A stretch of 64,000 nucleotides of DNA from CAVWGP01 sp963754645 (GCA_963754645.1 CAVWGP010000011.1:248001-312000); one strand, 5' to 3'; positions 53,339 through 62,498 are shown, counted from the first letter of the stretch. Translations and numbers: made by a program. The notes: generated by a model from the sequence alone, not told the origin.

Positions 53339-54061
53339 ATGTCAGAGCCAACCGAAACTCCGCCCGGCAAGCAGGCGCGCATGCTCCTGCGCACGGCGCT
53401 GACCGGCAGCCTGGCCACGGTCAATGCCGACGGCTCGCCCCATGTGTCGTTCGTCACCTTTGCGGCCCGGCCCGACGCTTCGCCGATATTTCTGTTCTCG
53501 ACGCTCTCGGCCCACACCAAAAACTTGTCGCGCGATCCGCGCATGTCGTTCCTCGCTGGCGACCCGCCCAAATCGGCGGGCGATCCGCTCGACACGGCGC
53601 GCGTGACCGTGATCGGCCGGGCCGCGCCCTCCGGCGAACCGGGCGATCGCGCGCGCTTCTTGCGCCGCCATCCCGCCGCCGAGGTCTATGCCGGGTTCGG
53701 CGATTTTGCGATCTACGCCGCGACGGTGGCCGATCTGCACTTTGTCGGCGGCTTTGCGCGGGCTCGCAGTCTTGCGCCCGATAAGGTGTTGCTCGCGCCC
53801 GGCGCCGAACTCGTTGCGGCGGAAGCCGATATCGTCGCCCACTTGAACAAGGACCACGCCGAGGCGATCGGCCTTTATGCGACGCGCCTCTTGCGGCAAG
53901 CCGCGGGCGACTGGTCGATGACAGGCATCGACGCGGAGGGCTGCGATCTGCGCGCGGAAAACCGCACGGTACGGCTGGACTTCGAGCGCTCGATCGCCAC
54001 CGCCGAGGAGGCGCGCAAAGTGCTGGTCGAACTTGCGCAAAAGGCCCGGCGGGCAAATTGA
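53339..54061 (+). CDS. hugZ: HugZ-family heme utilisation/PNPOx-like protein
   Basis: The 240-residue protein has an N-terminal split-barrel flavin/heme-binding fold (ARMLLRTALTGSLATVNADGSPHVSFVTFA ... DPRMSFLAGD) and a C-terminal DUF2470 domain (ADIVAHLNKDHAEAIGLYATRLL ... GIDAEGCDLR), the HugZ arrangement. HugZ-type proteins cleave heme to release iron. It follows tonB by 47 bp, so it is probably in the same transcript; this would put a heme or general iron-utilisation protein under a B12-responsive leader. Confidence 0.87.
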   Translation: MSEPTETPPGKQARMLLRTALTGSLATVNADGSPHVSFVTFAARPDASPIFLFSTLSAHTKNLSRDPRMSFLAGDPPKSAGDPLDTARVTVIGRAAPSGEPGDRARFLRRHPAAEVYAGFGDFAIYAATVADLHFVGGFARARSLAPDKVLLAPGAELVAAEADIVAHLNKDHAEAIGLYATRLLRQAAGDWSMTGIDAEGCDLRAENRTVRLDFERSIATAEEARKVLVELAQKARRAN

Positions 54062-54082
54062 CCGCACAAAGCTAAAATTATT

Positions 54083-54097
54083 GCATTGCAGCAATGC
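54083..54097. promoter_or_regulatory. TGC-type palindrome upstream of pckA
   Basis: GCATTGC-A-GCAATGC is a perfect 7-bp inverted repeat, 176 bp before the pckA start and 21 bp after hugZ. It resembles the TGC-rich sites described for PhaR/AniA-type carbon-flux regulators in alphaproteobacteria (from memory). It may also be a transcript-end hairpin of hugZ, though no T run follows. Confidence 0.4.
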
Positions 54098-54273
54098 GTA
54101 GGCGGGATGACGCACGCGACCGGCCGGCGTTGCCAGTCCGGGCCACGAAAGTTATGGTCCCGCCCCGCCGCCGCCCGAGCGGCCGCAATCGAATAGTGGT
54201 ATCGTCGTTTTGGGCAGCGTTGACACTGTGACAAAGCCGGCCAAGCTGGATCGGTCGTGCGGAGGAGTAAGAC

Positions 54274-55884
54274 GTGGTGCAGACCGGACCGAGCGCGAGC
54301 CGTCATGGCCTCGACAAGCTCAATCTCAAAACCAAGGGCCGCGAATACTGGAATCTGACGCCGCCCGCTCTCTATGAGGAGGCGCTCAAGCGCGGCGAAG
54401 GCTCGGTCGCCGAGGGCGGCGCCTTTGTCGCGATCACCGGCGAGCATACCGGGCGGTCGCCGCATGACAAGTTCATCGTCGAGGAAGCGGGATCGCAGGC
54501 CAGCATCGATTGGGGCAAGGTCAATCGGCCGATCGCCCAAGCGAAATTCGACGGCCTGCACCGGACAATGCTGGCCCATCTCGGGCAGCGCGACCTGTTC
54601 GTGCTCGATTGTTACGGCGGCGCCGACCCTTCGGCGCGGCTCAAGGTGCGCGTCGTCACCGAAACGGCCTGGCATTCGCTGTTCGCGCGCAACATGTTCA
54701 TCCGTGTGCCCGCCGGCGAGCAGGCCGGTTTTGTGCCGGATTTCACTATCCTGCACGCACCCTCGCTGCTCGCCGACCCCAAGACCGATACGACGCGCAG
54801 CGGCACCTTCGTGCTGCTCGATTTCGGCCAGCGCCTGGTGCTGATCGGCGGCACTTCCTATGCCGGCGAAATCAAGAAATCGGTGTTCAGCATCCTCAGC
54901 TATCTGTTGCCGGCCAAGGGCATCTTGCCGATGCATTGCTCGGCCAATATCGGCCCCAAGGGCGACACTGCGATTTTCTTCGGCCTGTCCGGCACCGGCA
55001 AGACGACGCTGTCCGCCGATTCCGCGCGCACGCTGATCGGCGACGACGAGCACGGCTGGTCGGCCGACGGCATCTTCAATTTCGAGGGCGGCTGCTACGC
55101 CAAGGTCATCAAGCTCTCGCCCAGCGCCGAGCCGGAAATCCACGCGACGACGGGGCGCTTCGGCACCGTGCTGGAAAACGTCGTCATGGACCCGGCGACG
55201 CGCAGTCTCGACCTCGATGACGCGCGCTACACCGAAAACACCCGCGCCTGTTATCCGGTCGATTTCATTCCCAACATGACACTCGACGCCAGGGGCGGTC
55301 ACCCGCAAAACATCGTCATGCTGACGGCGGACGCGTTCGGCGTTCTGCCGCCGGTCTCGCAGCTCACCTCCGAGCAGGCGATGTATCATTTCCTGTCCGG
55401 CTACACCGCGCGCGTCGCCGGCACCGAGAAAGGCCTGGGCAAGGAACCGCAAGCAACCTTTTCGTCGTGCTTCGGCGCGCCGTTCATGGCCCGGCATCCG
55501 ACCGTCTATGCCCGCTTATTGGGCGAAAAAATCGCCAAGCACGGCGCCAAATGCTGGCTCGTCAACACCGGCTGGTCGGGCGGCGCGTACGGCGTCGGCG
55601 AGCGGATGAAAATTGCGTACACCCGGGCCATGATCCGCGCCATTCTCGACGGCCGCTTGAGTTCCTCGAGCAAGGCGGCGGACCCGAATTTCGGCATGCT
55701 GGTGCCGCAAGCCTGCCCCGACGTGCCGGCCGACGTGCTCAATCCCAAGAACACGTGGCGCGACAAGGCGGCCTATGACAGCGCGGCCCGCGAAGTCGCC
55801 AAGCGTTTCGAGCAGAATTTCCAGCAGTTCGAAACGCTGGTCGACGACCGGGTCAAAGCCGTCGCCATCCGCGCCGCGGCCTGA
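54274..55884 (+). CDS. pckA: Phosphoenolpyruvate carboxykinase (ATP)
   Basis: The 536-residue enzyme is complete, with EHTGRSPHDKFIVEE, YAGEIKKSVFSILSYLLP, the kinase loop FFGLSGTGKTTLSAD, GDDEHGWSADGIFNFEGGCYAK and NTGWSGGAYGVGERM. It converts oxaloacetate to PEP as the entry step of gluconeogenesis. It starts with GTG after GGAGGAGTAAGAC; a second GTG follows immediately. In related genomes it is the direct divergent neighbour of chvI and under ChvI-linked control; here the two are separated by about 7.9 kb. Confidence 0.97.
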   Translation: MVQTGPSASRHGLDKLNLKTKGREYWNLTPPALYEEALKRGEGSVAEGGAFVAITGEHTGRSPHDKFIVEEAGSQASIDWGKVNRPIAQAKFDGLHRTMLAHLGQRDLFVLDCYGGADPSARLKVRVVTETAWHSLFARNMFIRVPAGEQAGFVPDFTILHAPSLLADPKTDTTRSGTFVLLDFGQRLVLIGGTSYAGEIKKSVFSILSYLLPAKGILPMHCSANIGPKGDTAIFFGLSGTGKTTLSADSARTLIGDDEHGWSADGIFNFEGGCYAKVIKLSPSAEPEIHATTGRFGTVLENVVMDPATRSLDLDDARYTENTRACYPVDFIPNMTLDARGGHPQNIVMLTADAFGVLPPVSQLTSEQAMYHFLSGYTARVAGTEKGLGKEPQATFSSCFGAPFMARHPTVYARLLGEKIAKHGAKCWLVNTGWSGGAYGVGERMKIAYTRAMIRAILDGRLSSSSKAADPNFGMLVPQACPDVPADVLNPKNTWRDKAAYDSAAREVAKRFEQNFQQFETLVDDRVKAVAIRAAA

Positions 55885-55898
55885 TATTCGGCGTTCGT

Positions 55899-56354
55899 TC
55901 AGGGCGGTCCGGCGCGGACCGGAACCTCGATTTCGACGGCGCCTGCCCGCTCGAAGCGCAGCGCGAGCTTCACCTTGTCGCCGGCCTTGAGCGGTTGGCC
56001 AAGGCCGATCAGCATAATGTGCAAGCCCCCCGGGCGAAGCTCGGCGGGCGCTGCCGGCGTGACGGCGATGGACTCGACCGGCCGCATCCGCATGATCGAG
56101 CCGTCCATGCTGACCTCATGCAGCTCGGCGCGCTCCGCGATGGCGCTCGATACGCCGAGAAGGCGATCGCCGGCTGAACTCCTGGTTGCGATCCGCATAT
56201 AGGCAGCGCTGACCGTAACCGTGGCGGCACGCACCCAGGCGTGCTCGATTTTTATGGGATTGCGGCTTGTATCCTGCGCATTGGCGCCGCTCGTCCAGGC
56301 GGCCAGCAGCAGAACGGCGGCCAAGCGCCAACGCGGCGCCGCGCTCAGAAGCAC
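55899..56354 (-). CDS. Periplasmic copper chaperone, PCu(A)C family
   Basis: The 151-residue protein has a signal peptide (RLAAVLLLAAWTSGANA) and the PCu(A)C metal-binding pattern H...M...H-x-M: ELHEVSMDGSIMRMRPVE and GGLHIMLIGL. It delivers Cu(I) to the CuA site of cytochrome oxidase. It is convergent with pckA (14 bp between stops) and overlaps the small membrane-protein gene upstream by 10 nt, so the two may be coupled. Confidence 0.9.
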   Translation of the reverse strand: MLLSAAPRWRLAAVLLLAAWTSGANAQDTSRNPIKIEHAWVRAATVTVSAAYMRIATRSSAGDRLLGVSSAIAERAELHEVSMDGSIMRMRPVESIAVTPAAPAELRPGGLHIMLIGLGQPLKAGDKVKLALRFERAGAVEIEVPVRAGPP

Positions 56355-56563
56355 CAGCTTAGCAGCCCGTTGCGGATCATTTCGTCATAGGCGGACAGCA
56401 CATGGCGCGTCCATACACCGGCCACCCACGCCACGGCCGGGCCGGAATAAAGCGCGCCAATGCCGGCGCCGGCCAGCGCCGAAAGCGCCATCAGCCCACG
56501 CTCGCGCCACGCGTTCCGATTCGCACGCGCATGACTGGCTATGCCGAAGGTGCGGTCCGTCAT
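56345..56563 (-). CDS. Small membrane protein, unknown
   Basis: The 72-residue frame MTDRTFGIASHARANRNAWRERG has two hydrophobic stretches (LMALSALAGAGIGALYSG and AVAWVAGVW). The next in-frame start (56584) would add seven residues. There is no good ribosome-binding site, but TATATT lies about 30 bp upstream and the stop overlaps the copper-chaperone start. I do not recognise the family. Confidence 0.45.
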   Translation of the reverse strand: MTDRTFGIASHARANRNAWRERGLMALSALAGAGIGALYSGPAVAWVAGVWTRHVLSAYDEMIRNGLLSWCF

Positions 56564-56704
56564 CGAATTCAATCCAGACAGCATCGATGACAATAATATA
56601 GGCGCAAGAAACGCAAACGGCCAGCCTTCAACTCGGCCGACCGATTGCCGCATTCCAACACGGCGGCCCAAAGACGCCGATCGGCGCCCCGGAACCGAAA
56701 GCGG

Positions 56705-56998
56705 TTAGTTCGAGGTCGTGCTGCCCGGCGGCGTTGCATTGCCTGGCGGCGAGGTGTCGTTGCCCGGCGGCTTCGCGCCATTGGCTGGCGGCGTCGGCGT
56801 ACGCTTGGCCACTTTGGCCATCTTCTTCTTATTGGTCGCTTTCTTGGCGAATTGCTTTTTCTTGACGGTTTTCTTCTTGACCACTGTTTTATTGTAGCTG
56901 GGCGCAGTGGGATCGCCTGTTTTCGTGGTGGCGAGTGCTGGCGCCATGCCGAAGCCCGCCAAAGCAGCGGCAAGGATAAAGATTCTGAATCGACGCAT
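56705..56998 (-). CDS. Small secreted lysine-rich protein
   Basis: The 97-residue protein has a signal peptide (MRRFRIFILAAALAGFGMAPALA) and then a very basic middle (KTVVKKKTVKKKQFAKK, KKKMAKVAKR) and a Pro/Gly/Asn-rich tail (PPGNDTSPPGNATPPGST). GAGGG lies 9 nt before the ATG at 56998. It is likely a disordered periplasmic or envelope-bound polycation, of unknown role. It is monocistronic, between polA and the copper gene. Confidence 0.65.
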   Translation of the reverse strand: MRRFRIFILAAALAGFGMAPALATTKTGDPTAPSYNKTVVKKKTVKKKQFAKKATNKKKMAKVAKRTPTPPANGAKPPGNDTSPPGNATPPGSTTSN

Positions 56999-57143
56999 CG
57001 AATAGTCCCTCAATCTATAGTGGGTCATGGGCGGAATTCTTCTATGTCCCCTTGAATCACGTTACAAGCCCGATCCTAACAATACGTTGAGTATATTTCC
57101 GACGTGCCCGAAATTGTCGCGCCTTTACTTTGGGCGAGAACGG

Positions 57144-59978
57144 TTAATGGGCTTCAGCCCAGTTTTTTCCCGTTCCGGCATCGACAACCAGCGGGACAGA
57201 TAGGGCCACCATCGGCAGCGCGGCCTTCTCCATCACCGGCTTGAGACAGGCGATCGTCGCCGCCGCTTCTTTATCCGGCACTTCGAACAACAGCTCGTCA
57301 TGCACTTGCAGCAACATGCGGGCCTTGAGCTTGGCCTTGGCCAAGGCCCCCGGCACGCGCACCATCGCTCGCTTGATGATATCGGCGGCCCCGCCTTGGA
57401 GCGGCGCGTTGATCGATTGGCGCTCGACGAAGCCGCGTTCCGCCGGGTTCTTGCTGTTGATGCCCCGGAGATGGATACGCCGGCCGAACGGCGTGACGAC
57501 GAAGCCGCGCTTGCGGGCGAATTCCTTGGTCCGCTCCATGTAGTCGCGAATGCCGGGATAGCGCTCGAAATAGGCCTCGATATAGGCGCCGGCCTCGTGC
57601 TTTGAAATACCAAGCTGGGCGGCCAGGCCAAAGGCGCTGATGCCGTAGATGATGCCGAAATTGATCGCCTTGGCCTTGCGCCGGATCATCGGGTCCATGC
57701 CTTTGATCGGCACGCCGAACACCTGACTCGCGGTCAGCGCGTGAATATCGATGCCGTCCATGAACGCCTGCTTGAGCACCGGCATGTCGGCAACATGGGC
57801 GAGCAGCCGCAGCTCGATCTGCGAATAATCGAGCGACAGCAAAGTCCAGCCCGGCTCGGCGACGAAGGCCTTGCGGATTTTACGGCCTTCCTCGGTGCGC
57901 ACCGGGATGTTTTGCAGATTGGGATCGGTCGAGGACAGACGCCCGGTTTGCGCGCCGGTCATCGAGTAAGACGTGTGGACGCGCTTGGTTGCGGGATTGA
58001 TTTCCTCGACCAAAGCATCGGTGTAGGTGCTTTTCAGCTTCTGGAGCTGGCGCCATTCCAGCACCTTGGCCGGCAGCGGATGCTGCGCGGCCAGGGATTC
58101 GAGCACGCCGGCATCGGTGCCATAGGCGCCGGTCTTGCCCTTTTTGCCGCCGGGCAATTTGAGCTTGTCGAACAGGATGTCGCCCAATTGCTTGGGCGAG
58201 CCGACATTGAAGTCCTCGCCGGCGAGTTTGCGCGCCTCGGCCTCGTGCTCGACCATGCGCTGGGCGAAGTCCTGGCTGAGCGCGCGCAGCGCCGCGGGAT
58301 CGACGGCGATGCCGGTCCGCTCCATATCGACCAAGATCGGTATCAACGGCCGCTCGATCGTTTCATAGACGCTGGACAGCCGCTCGGCGACGAGCCGGGG
58401 CCGCAGGGTTTCGTGGAAGCGCCAAGTCACGTCGGCGTCCTCGGCGGCATAGTCGCGCGCCTTGTCGAGCGGCACTTCGGCGAAGCCGATTTGCGTCTTG
58501 CCGCTGCCGGCAACCTCTTCGTAGTGGATGGTCTTGTGGCCGAGATGGCGTTCGGACAGCTCGTCCATGCCGTGGCCGTTGTTGCCGGCATCGAGCACGA
58601 AGGAGATCAGCATGGTGTCGTCGACCGGCGCGATCGCGGCGCCGTAGCGGCTCATCACCAGCGCGTCATATTTGATATTGTGGCCGATCTTGAGCACGGC
58701 GTCGTCGGCGAGCAGCGGCTTCAGCAGCGCCACGGCTTTTTCAAGCGGAATTTGCTTCGGAGTTTCGGCTTGTTTGGCGCCGTCGAGCGACAGCGAGCCC
58801 TGCGCGCCGCCGGCCTTGTGCCCGACCGGCACATAGCACGCGTCGTTCGGCCCGAGCGACAGGGAAAAGCCGACCAATTCGGCGCTGAGCGCATTGAGCG
58901 ACGTGGTTTCGGTGTCGAAGGCGACCTGCCCCTGGGCCGTGGCGCGCGCGATCCAGGCGGCCAAGGTTTTTTCATCCTGCACCAGCCCATAAGATTTGCG
59001 GTCGAAGCTGACGGGGATCGCGGGCCGCTCGGCGGGCGCCGCGAGCAGGGCCGGCTTTGCGGGGCCTTCCGGCGCCGCCGGCGCTGGTTCCGCTTGCGGC
59101 AGCGCGGACAGTCCGACGCGCGCCAGGATGGCCTTGAAATTGTTGGCCGAGAGGAAAGCCTGCAACGTCGCCGAATCGGGCCGTTTCAGCCCGAAACTTT
59201 CGATCTTGTCCGGCAGCGGCAGATCGCGCTTCAAGGTCACGAGTTGCCGTGAAATACGCGCCTTGTCGGCATTGGTCAGCAAGGTTTCGCGCCGCTTGGG
59301 CTGCTTGATTTCGCCCGCGCGCTGCAACAGCGTATCGAGATCGCCATAGGTGTTGATCAGCTCCGCCGCGGTTTTGACGCCGATGCCGGGAACGCCCGGC
59401 ACGTTGTCGGCGGCGTCGCCGGCGAGCGCTTGCACGTCGATGACCTTCTCGGGGCCGACGCCGAATTTCTCCATCACTTCGGCGCGGCCGATCGCCCTGT
59501 TTTTCATCGGATCGTGCATCGCTATCGTGTCGCCGACGAGCTGCATCAGGTCCTTGTCGGACGACACGATGGTGACGTCGATGCCGTCCTTCGCCGCCTG
59601 CGTGGCATAGCTCGCGATAATGTCGTCGGCCTCGTAATCCGCCAGCTCGATGCAGGGCAGGCCGAGCGCGCGCGTCGCCTCGCGCACGATGGCGAATTGC
59701 GGGATGAGTTCTTCCGGCGCCTCGGGCCGGTGCGCTTTGTAGTCGGGATAGATCGTGTTGCGGAACGATTTTCCCGACGCATCGAAAATGACGGCCATGT
59801 AATCGACGGCTTTGTCGGCGAGCGCGTCGTCGATGAGCTTCAGCAGCATTTGGGTGAAGCCGTAAACCGCATTCACCGGCGTGCCGTCGCCGCGCGTCAT
59901 CGGCGGCAGCGCGTGAAAGGCGCGGAAAATATAGGCCGAACCGTCGATGAGATAGAGATGACGAGGTGGTTTGGGCAT
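57144..59978 (-). CDS. polA: DNA polymerase I
   Basis: The 944-residue PolA has all three domains. The 5'-3' exonuclease lies at about residues 1-300 (YLIDGSAYIFRAFHALP ... DYEADDIIASYA). The proofreading 3'-5' exonuclease lies at about 335-520, with intact motifs FDTETTSL, GHNIKYDAL and YAAEDADVT. The polymerase domain lies at about 560-944, with LLSLDYSQIELRLLAH (motif A), RRKAKAINFGIIYG (O helix) and LQVHDELLFEV (motif C). It fills gaps and removes RNA primers. The gene is monocistronic. Confidence 0.98.
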   Translation of the reverse strand: MPKPPRHLYLIDGSAYIFRAFHALPPMTRGDGTPVNAVYGFTQMLLKLIDDALADKAVDYMAVIFDASGKSFRNTIYPDYKAHRPEAPEELIPQFAIVREATRALGLPCIELADYEADDIIASYATQAAKDGIDVTIVSSDKDLMQLVGDTIAMHDPMKNRAIGRAEVMEKFGVGPEKVIDVQALAGDAADNVPGVPGIGVKTAAELINTYGDLDTLLQRAGEIKQPKRRETLLTNADKARISRQLVTLKRDLPLPDKIESFGLKRPDSATLQAFLSANNFKAILARVGLSALPQAEPAPAAPEGPAKPALLAAPAERPAIPVSFDRKSYGLVQDEKTLAAWIARATAQGQVAFDTETTSLNALSAELVGFSLSLGPNDACYVPVGHKAGGAQGSLSLDGAKQAETPKQIPLEKAVALLKPLLADDAVLKIGHNIKYDALVMSRYGAAIAPVDDTMLISFVLDAGNNGHGMDELSERHLGHKTIHYEEVAGSGKTQIGFAEVPLDKARDYAAEDADVTWRFHETLRPRLVAERLSSVYETIERPLIPILVDMERTGIAVDPAALRALSQDFAQRMVEHEAEARKLAGEDFNVGSPKQLGDILFDKLKLPGGKKGKTGAYGTDAGVLESLAAQHPLPAKVLEWRQLQKLKSTYTDALVEEINPATKRVHTSYSMTGAQTGRLSSTDPNLQNIPVRTEEGRKIRKAFVAEPGWTLLSLDYSQIELRLLAHVADMPVLKQAFMDGIDIHALTASQVFGVPIKGMDPMIRRKAKAINFGIIYGISAFGLAAQLGISKHEAGAYIEAYFERYPGIRDYMERTKEFARKRGFVVTPFGRRIHLRGINSKNPAERGFVERQSINAPLQGGAADIIKRAMVRVPGALAKAKLKARMLLQVHDELLFEVPDKEAAATIACLKPVMEKAALPMVALSVPLVVDAGTGKNWAEAH

Positions 59979-60047
59979 GGCGATGGCTTTACCGCATTGG
60001 GTGCTTGAGAATGCGCTGTCTCGCGCGCACCCGCAACCGCCGCGCGC

Positions 60048-60458
60048 TCACCTCCCCCAAGCGAGGCGCACGCCGGACATGCCGAGGCAGAACAGCCAGC
60101 CGCGGACGAATAGTTCGCCGTCGCCCGCGGTTTTCTTCTTGCCGCGGATGAGATTTTCCATCGCCACCATCAGCAGGCCGCCCGCAACAGGGCCGATGGC
60201 GAGATTGGCCCAGCGCAGCCAGTCCGCCTTGATGTAGAGCGCGGGAAAGACCAGCAGGCTGAGGGCGCCGATCGCGATTCCGGACAAGGCGAAAAAAACC
60301 GCCGCCAGCGTCCGCTTGAGTTTGGGATTGTCCTGCAGCGCCTTGGCGGTGCCGCCGAAAAACCAGCCGACGACCTCGATCACGCCCTGAAAAATGACCT
60401 GGAACAACAGCTCGAAGACGAGCCCAAAAATTTCTTCGATGATGACGGCGAGCCGCAT
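60048..60458 (-). CDS. Hypothetical inner-membrane protein
   Basis: The 136-residue protein MRLAVIIEEIFGLVFELLFQVIFQGVIEVVGWFFGG has an amphipathic N-terminus, then two or three membrane segments (TLAAVFFALSGIAIGALSLLVFPALYI, LAIGPVAGGLLMVAMENLI) and a Lys-rich loop RGKKKTAGDGE. I do not recognise the family. The start at 60458 is just beyond the acyl-CoA ligase stop; an ATG at 60473 would overlap that gene. It may be the last gene of the marR-ligase operon. Confidence 0.65.
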   Translation of the reverse strand: MRLAVIIEEIFGLVFELLFQVIFQGVIEVVGWFFGGTAKALQDNPKLKRTLAAVFFALSGIAIGALSLLVFPALYIKADWLRWANLAIGPVAGGLLMVAMENLIRGKKKTAGDGELFVRGWLFCLGMSGVRLAWGR

Positions 60459-60462
60459 CGGC

Positions 60463-61998
60463 CTATCTCGCATGGCCTTTCCAATAGGGCGCGCGGAGCA
60501 CGTTCTTCTGCACCTTGCCGATCGCCGTCTTGGGCAGGGCGTCGACGAACTCGACCAAGCGCGGCCGTTTGTGGCGCGCGATGCGGCCGGCGACGTGGTC
60601 GATCAGCTCTTGCGCGGTTGCGCCCGCGCCGCCGGCGAGCACGACGTGCGCGGCCGGCACTTCGCCCCACTGCGCGTCGGGAACGGCAAAAACCGCGCAT
60701 TCGCGCACCGCCGGATGGCTGAACAGCGCGTTCTCGATTTCCGCCGGATAGATGTTCTCGCCCCCGGCGATGATCATGTCCTTGGCGCGATCGACCAGAA
60801 ACAAATCGCCATCGGCGTCGGCATAGCCGATATCGCCGGTCTTGAGCCAGCCGTCGGCGGTGAAGGCCTTGGCGGTTTCGCCGGGGTCGTCGAGATAGCG
60901 CTTGAAAATGCCCGGGCCGCGCAGAACGAGCTCGCCGGTGCCGCCGTGCGCTACGGCATGGCCGGCCGGATCGCGAAATTCGAAATCGAGATGCGGGATC
61001 GGGCGGCCGGCGCTCAGCGGCTTGGCGCGCGCCAGTTCCGGCGGCCGGGCCGCGATCGCGCCGGCTTCGGATTGCCCGTAGTGCTCGAGCATGGCGAGGC
61101 CGGGCAGCTTCTCGAACGCGCGATCGAGCACCGCGACCGGCATCGCAGAGCCGCCGTAATTGAGGAGGCGCAGGTCGGGCAAAGTTTCGCGATTGAAGTC
61201 CGGCGCATTGACGACGGCGTTGACCTGCGTCGGCACGAGATAGGATTGGTTTGCGCGCGTGGCGCGGCAGGCTGCGAAATAGGCGGCGAGATCCCATTTC
61301 GGCAGCACGGCCAGCGTGGCGCCGGCGTGGAGCGCCGCGAGATGCCACGAGAACAGGCCGGCGACATGAAACATCGGCGTCGCCAGGCACGCGGTGACGC
61401 CGGCCTCGATGGCGAAAACATCGCCGAGCGCCGCCGCGACCGTCGTGCGGGCGCGATGATTGACGACGACGCCTTTGGGAAATCCCGTCGTGCCGCCGGT
61501 GAAGGTGACGCAAAACTCGTCGTCGTCCTTGAGCGCGAGCGTCGGCGCTACGTCGGATTGACCGGCGACGAACGCGTCCCAGCCGATTTCGCCGCCCTCG
61601 AGTTTCGCCGCGCCGAGGACGATCAAGTGCCGCAGCGCCGGATCGGACTTTCGCGCGGCGCGGGCAAGCGGCAGCAATTCGGCGTCGACGAACAGCGCTT
61701 CGGCCTTGCAACGGCCGAGGACAAGGCGCAGATCGGCTTCGGTGTAGCGCGTCGAGGCATGGGCTTGCAGCGCGCCGGCCTTGGCGGCGCCGAAGAAGAT
61801 TGCCGAATATTCGAGGCAATTCGGCGACAGCACCGCGATGCAATGGCCCCGGCCCAGACCGCCGGCGAGCAGCCCTTGGGCGACGCGGTTGGCGAGCCGG
61901 TCGAGTTCGCGATAGGCGATGGGCCGGCCGCGGTCGATCATGGCCGTTGCGGCCGGCCATTTCCCCGCGCTGGAGGCAATGACGTCGCCCGCCAGCAT
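60463..61998 (-). CDS. AMP-forming acyl-CoA synthetase (ANL superfamily)
   Basis: The 511-residue ligase has the P-loop-like VTFTGGTTGFPKGVVVNHRA, YGQSEAGAIAARPP, the acyl-AMP motif DGWLKTGDIGYADADGDLFLVDR and the C-terminal catalytic Lys in KTAIGKVQKN. It activates a carboxylic acid to its CoA thioester in the cytoplasm. The gene starts 2 bp after the marR stop, so it is coupled to its likely regulator. The acid may be aromatic or branched, which the divergent 2Fe-2S reductase would suit, but this is inference. Confidence 0.92.
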   Translation of the reverse strand: MLAGDVIASSAGKWPAATAMIDRGRPIAYRELDRLANRVAQGLLAGGLGRGHCIAVLSPNCLEYSAIFFGAAKAGALQAHASTRYTEADLRLVLGRCKAEALFVDAELLPLARAARKSDPALRHLIVLGAAKLEGGEIGWDAFVAGQSDVAPTLALKDDDEFCVTFTGGTTGFPKGVVVNHRARTTVAAALGDVFAIEAGVTACLATPMFHVAGLFSWHLAALHAGATLAVLPKWDLAAYFAACRATRANQSYLVPTQVNAVVNAPDFNRETLPDLRLLNYGGSAMPVAVLDRAFEKLPGLAMLEHYGQSEAGAIAARPPELARAKPLSAGRPIPHLDFEFRDPAGHAVAHGGTGELVLRGPGIFKRYLDDPGETAKAFTADGWLKTGDIGYADADGDLFLVDRAKDMIIAGGENIYPAEIENALFSHPAVRECAVFAVPDAQWGEVPAAHVVLAGGAGATAQELIDHVAGRIARHKRPRLVEFVDALPKTAIGKVQKNVLRAPYWKGHAR

Positions 61999-62000
61999 GC

Positions 62001-62498
62001 CTAAGCCACGGCCACGCGCATCAGAAGCGCCATCAGCGTTTTGCGTTCCGCCGCCGAAAGTCCGGCGGCGATTTCGTTTTCGTGCCGGTCGATGCGCGCA
62101 TCGATGCCGCGCAGGAAGGTTTCGCCGGCTCGGCCGAGGCGCAGGGCGTGCGAACGGCGGTCGGTGGGCGACGGCGTGCGCGCGAGGTAGCCGCGCGTTT
62201 CGAGTAGGTCGATCATCGAAACCAAGGTGGAGCGATCGATGCCGAGCGCCTTGCCCACCCGCGTCTGGTTGATGCCTGGATTGGCCTCGGTGAGCAGCAG
62301 GATGCCGAGCTGCGCCGGGCTGATGCGGTCCTTGGCGAGATGCAGCGCGAAATTCTGGAACGCGGCAACGCTGGCGCGGCGCAGATGATAGCCCAGCAGC
62401 CGATTGAGCTTGCCCAACGCGATGTCGTCGTCGGCCATCGGCGCCGTGACATTTGCCGGATCGGCAACGAGGCTTGCCGCTTCGCCTTTGTCTGTCAC
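62001..62498 (-). CDS. MarR-family transcriptional regulator
   Basis: The 165-residue protein has a winged-helix MarR core: LNRLLGYHLRRASVAAFQNFA, ISPAQLGILLLTEANPGINQTRVGKALGIDRSTLVSMIDLLETRGYLAR (recognition region) and PTDRRSHALRLGRAG (wing). It starts with GTG after a strong GGGGGGAG. The 29-bp palindrome at 62567-62595 is an obvious operator candidate controlling this operon and the divergent reductase operon. Ligands of such regulators are often aromatic acids or their CoA esters. Confidence 0.92.
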   Translation of the reverse strand: MTDKGEAASLVADPANVTAPMADDDIALGKLNRLLGYHLRRASVAAFQNFALHLAKDRISPAQLGILLLTEANPGINQTRVGKALGIDRSTLVSMIDLLETRGYLARTPSPTDRRSHALRLGRAGETFLRGIDARIDRHENEIAAGLSAAERKTLMALLMRVAVA

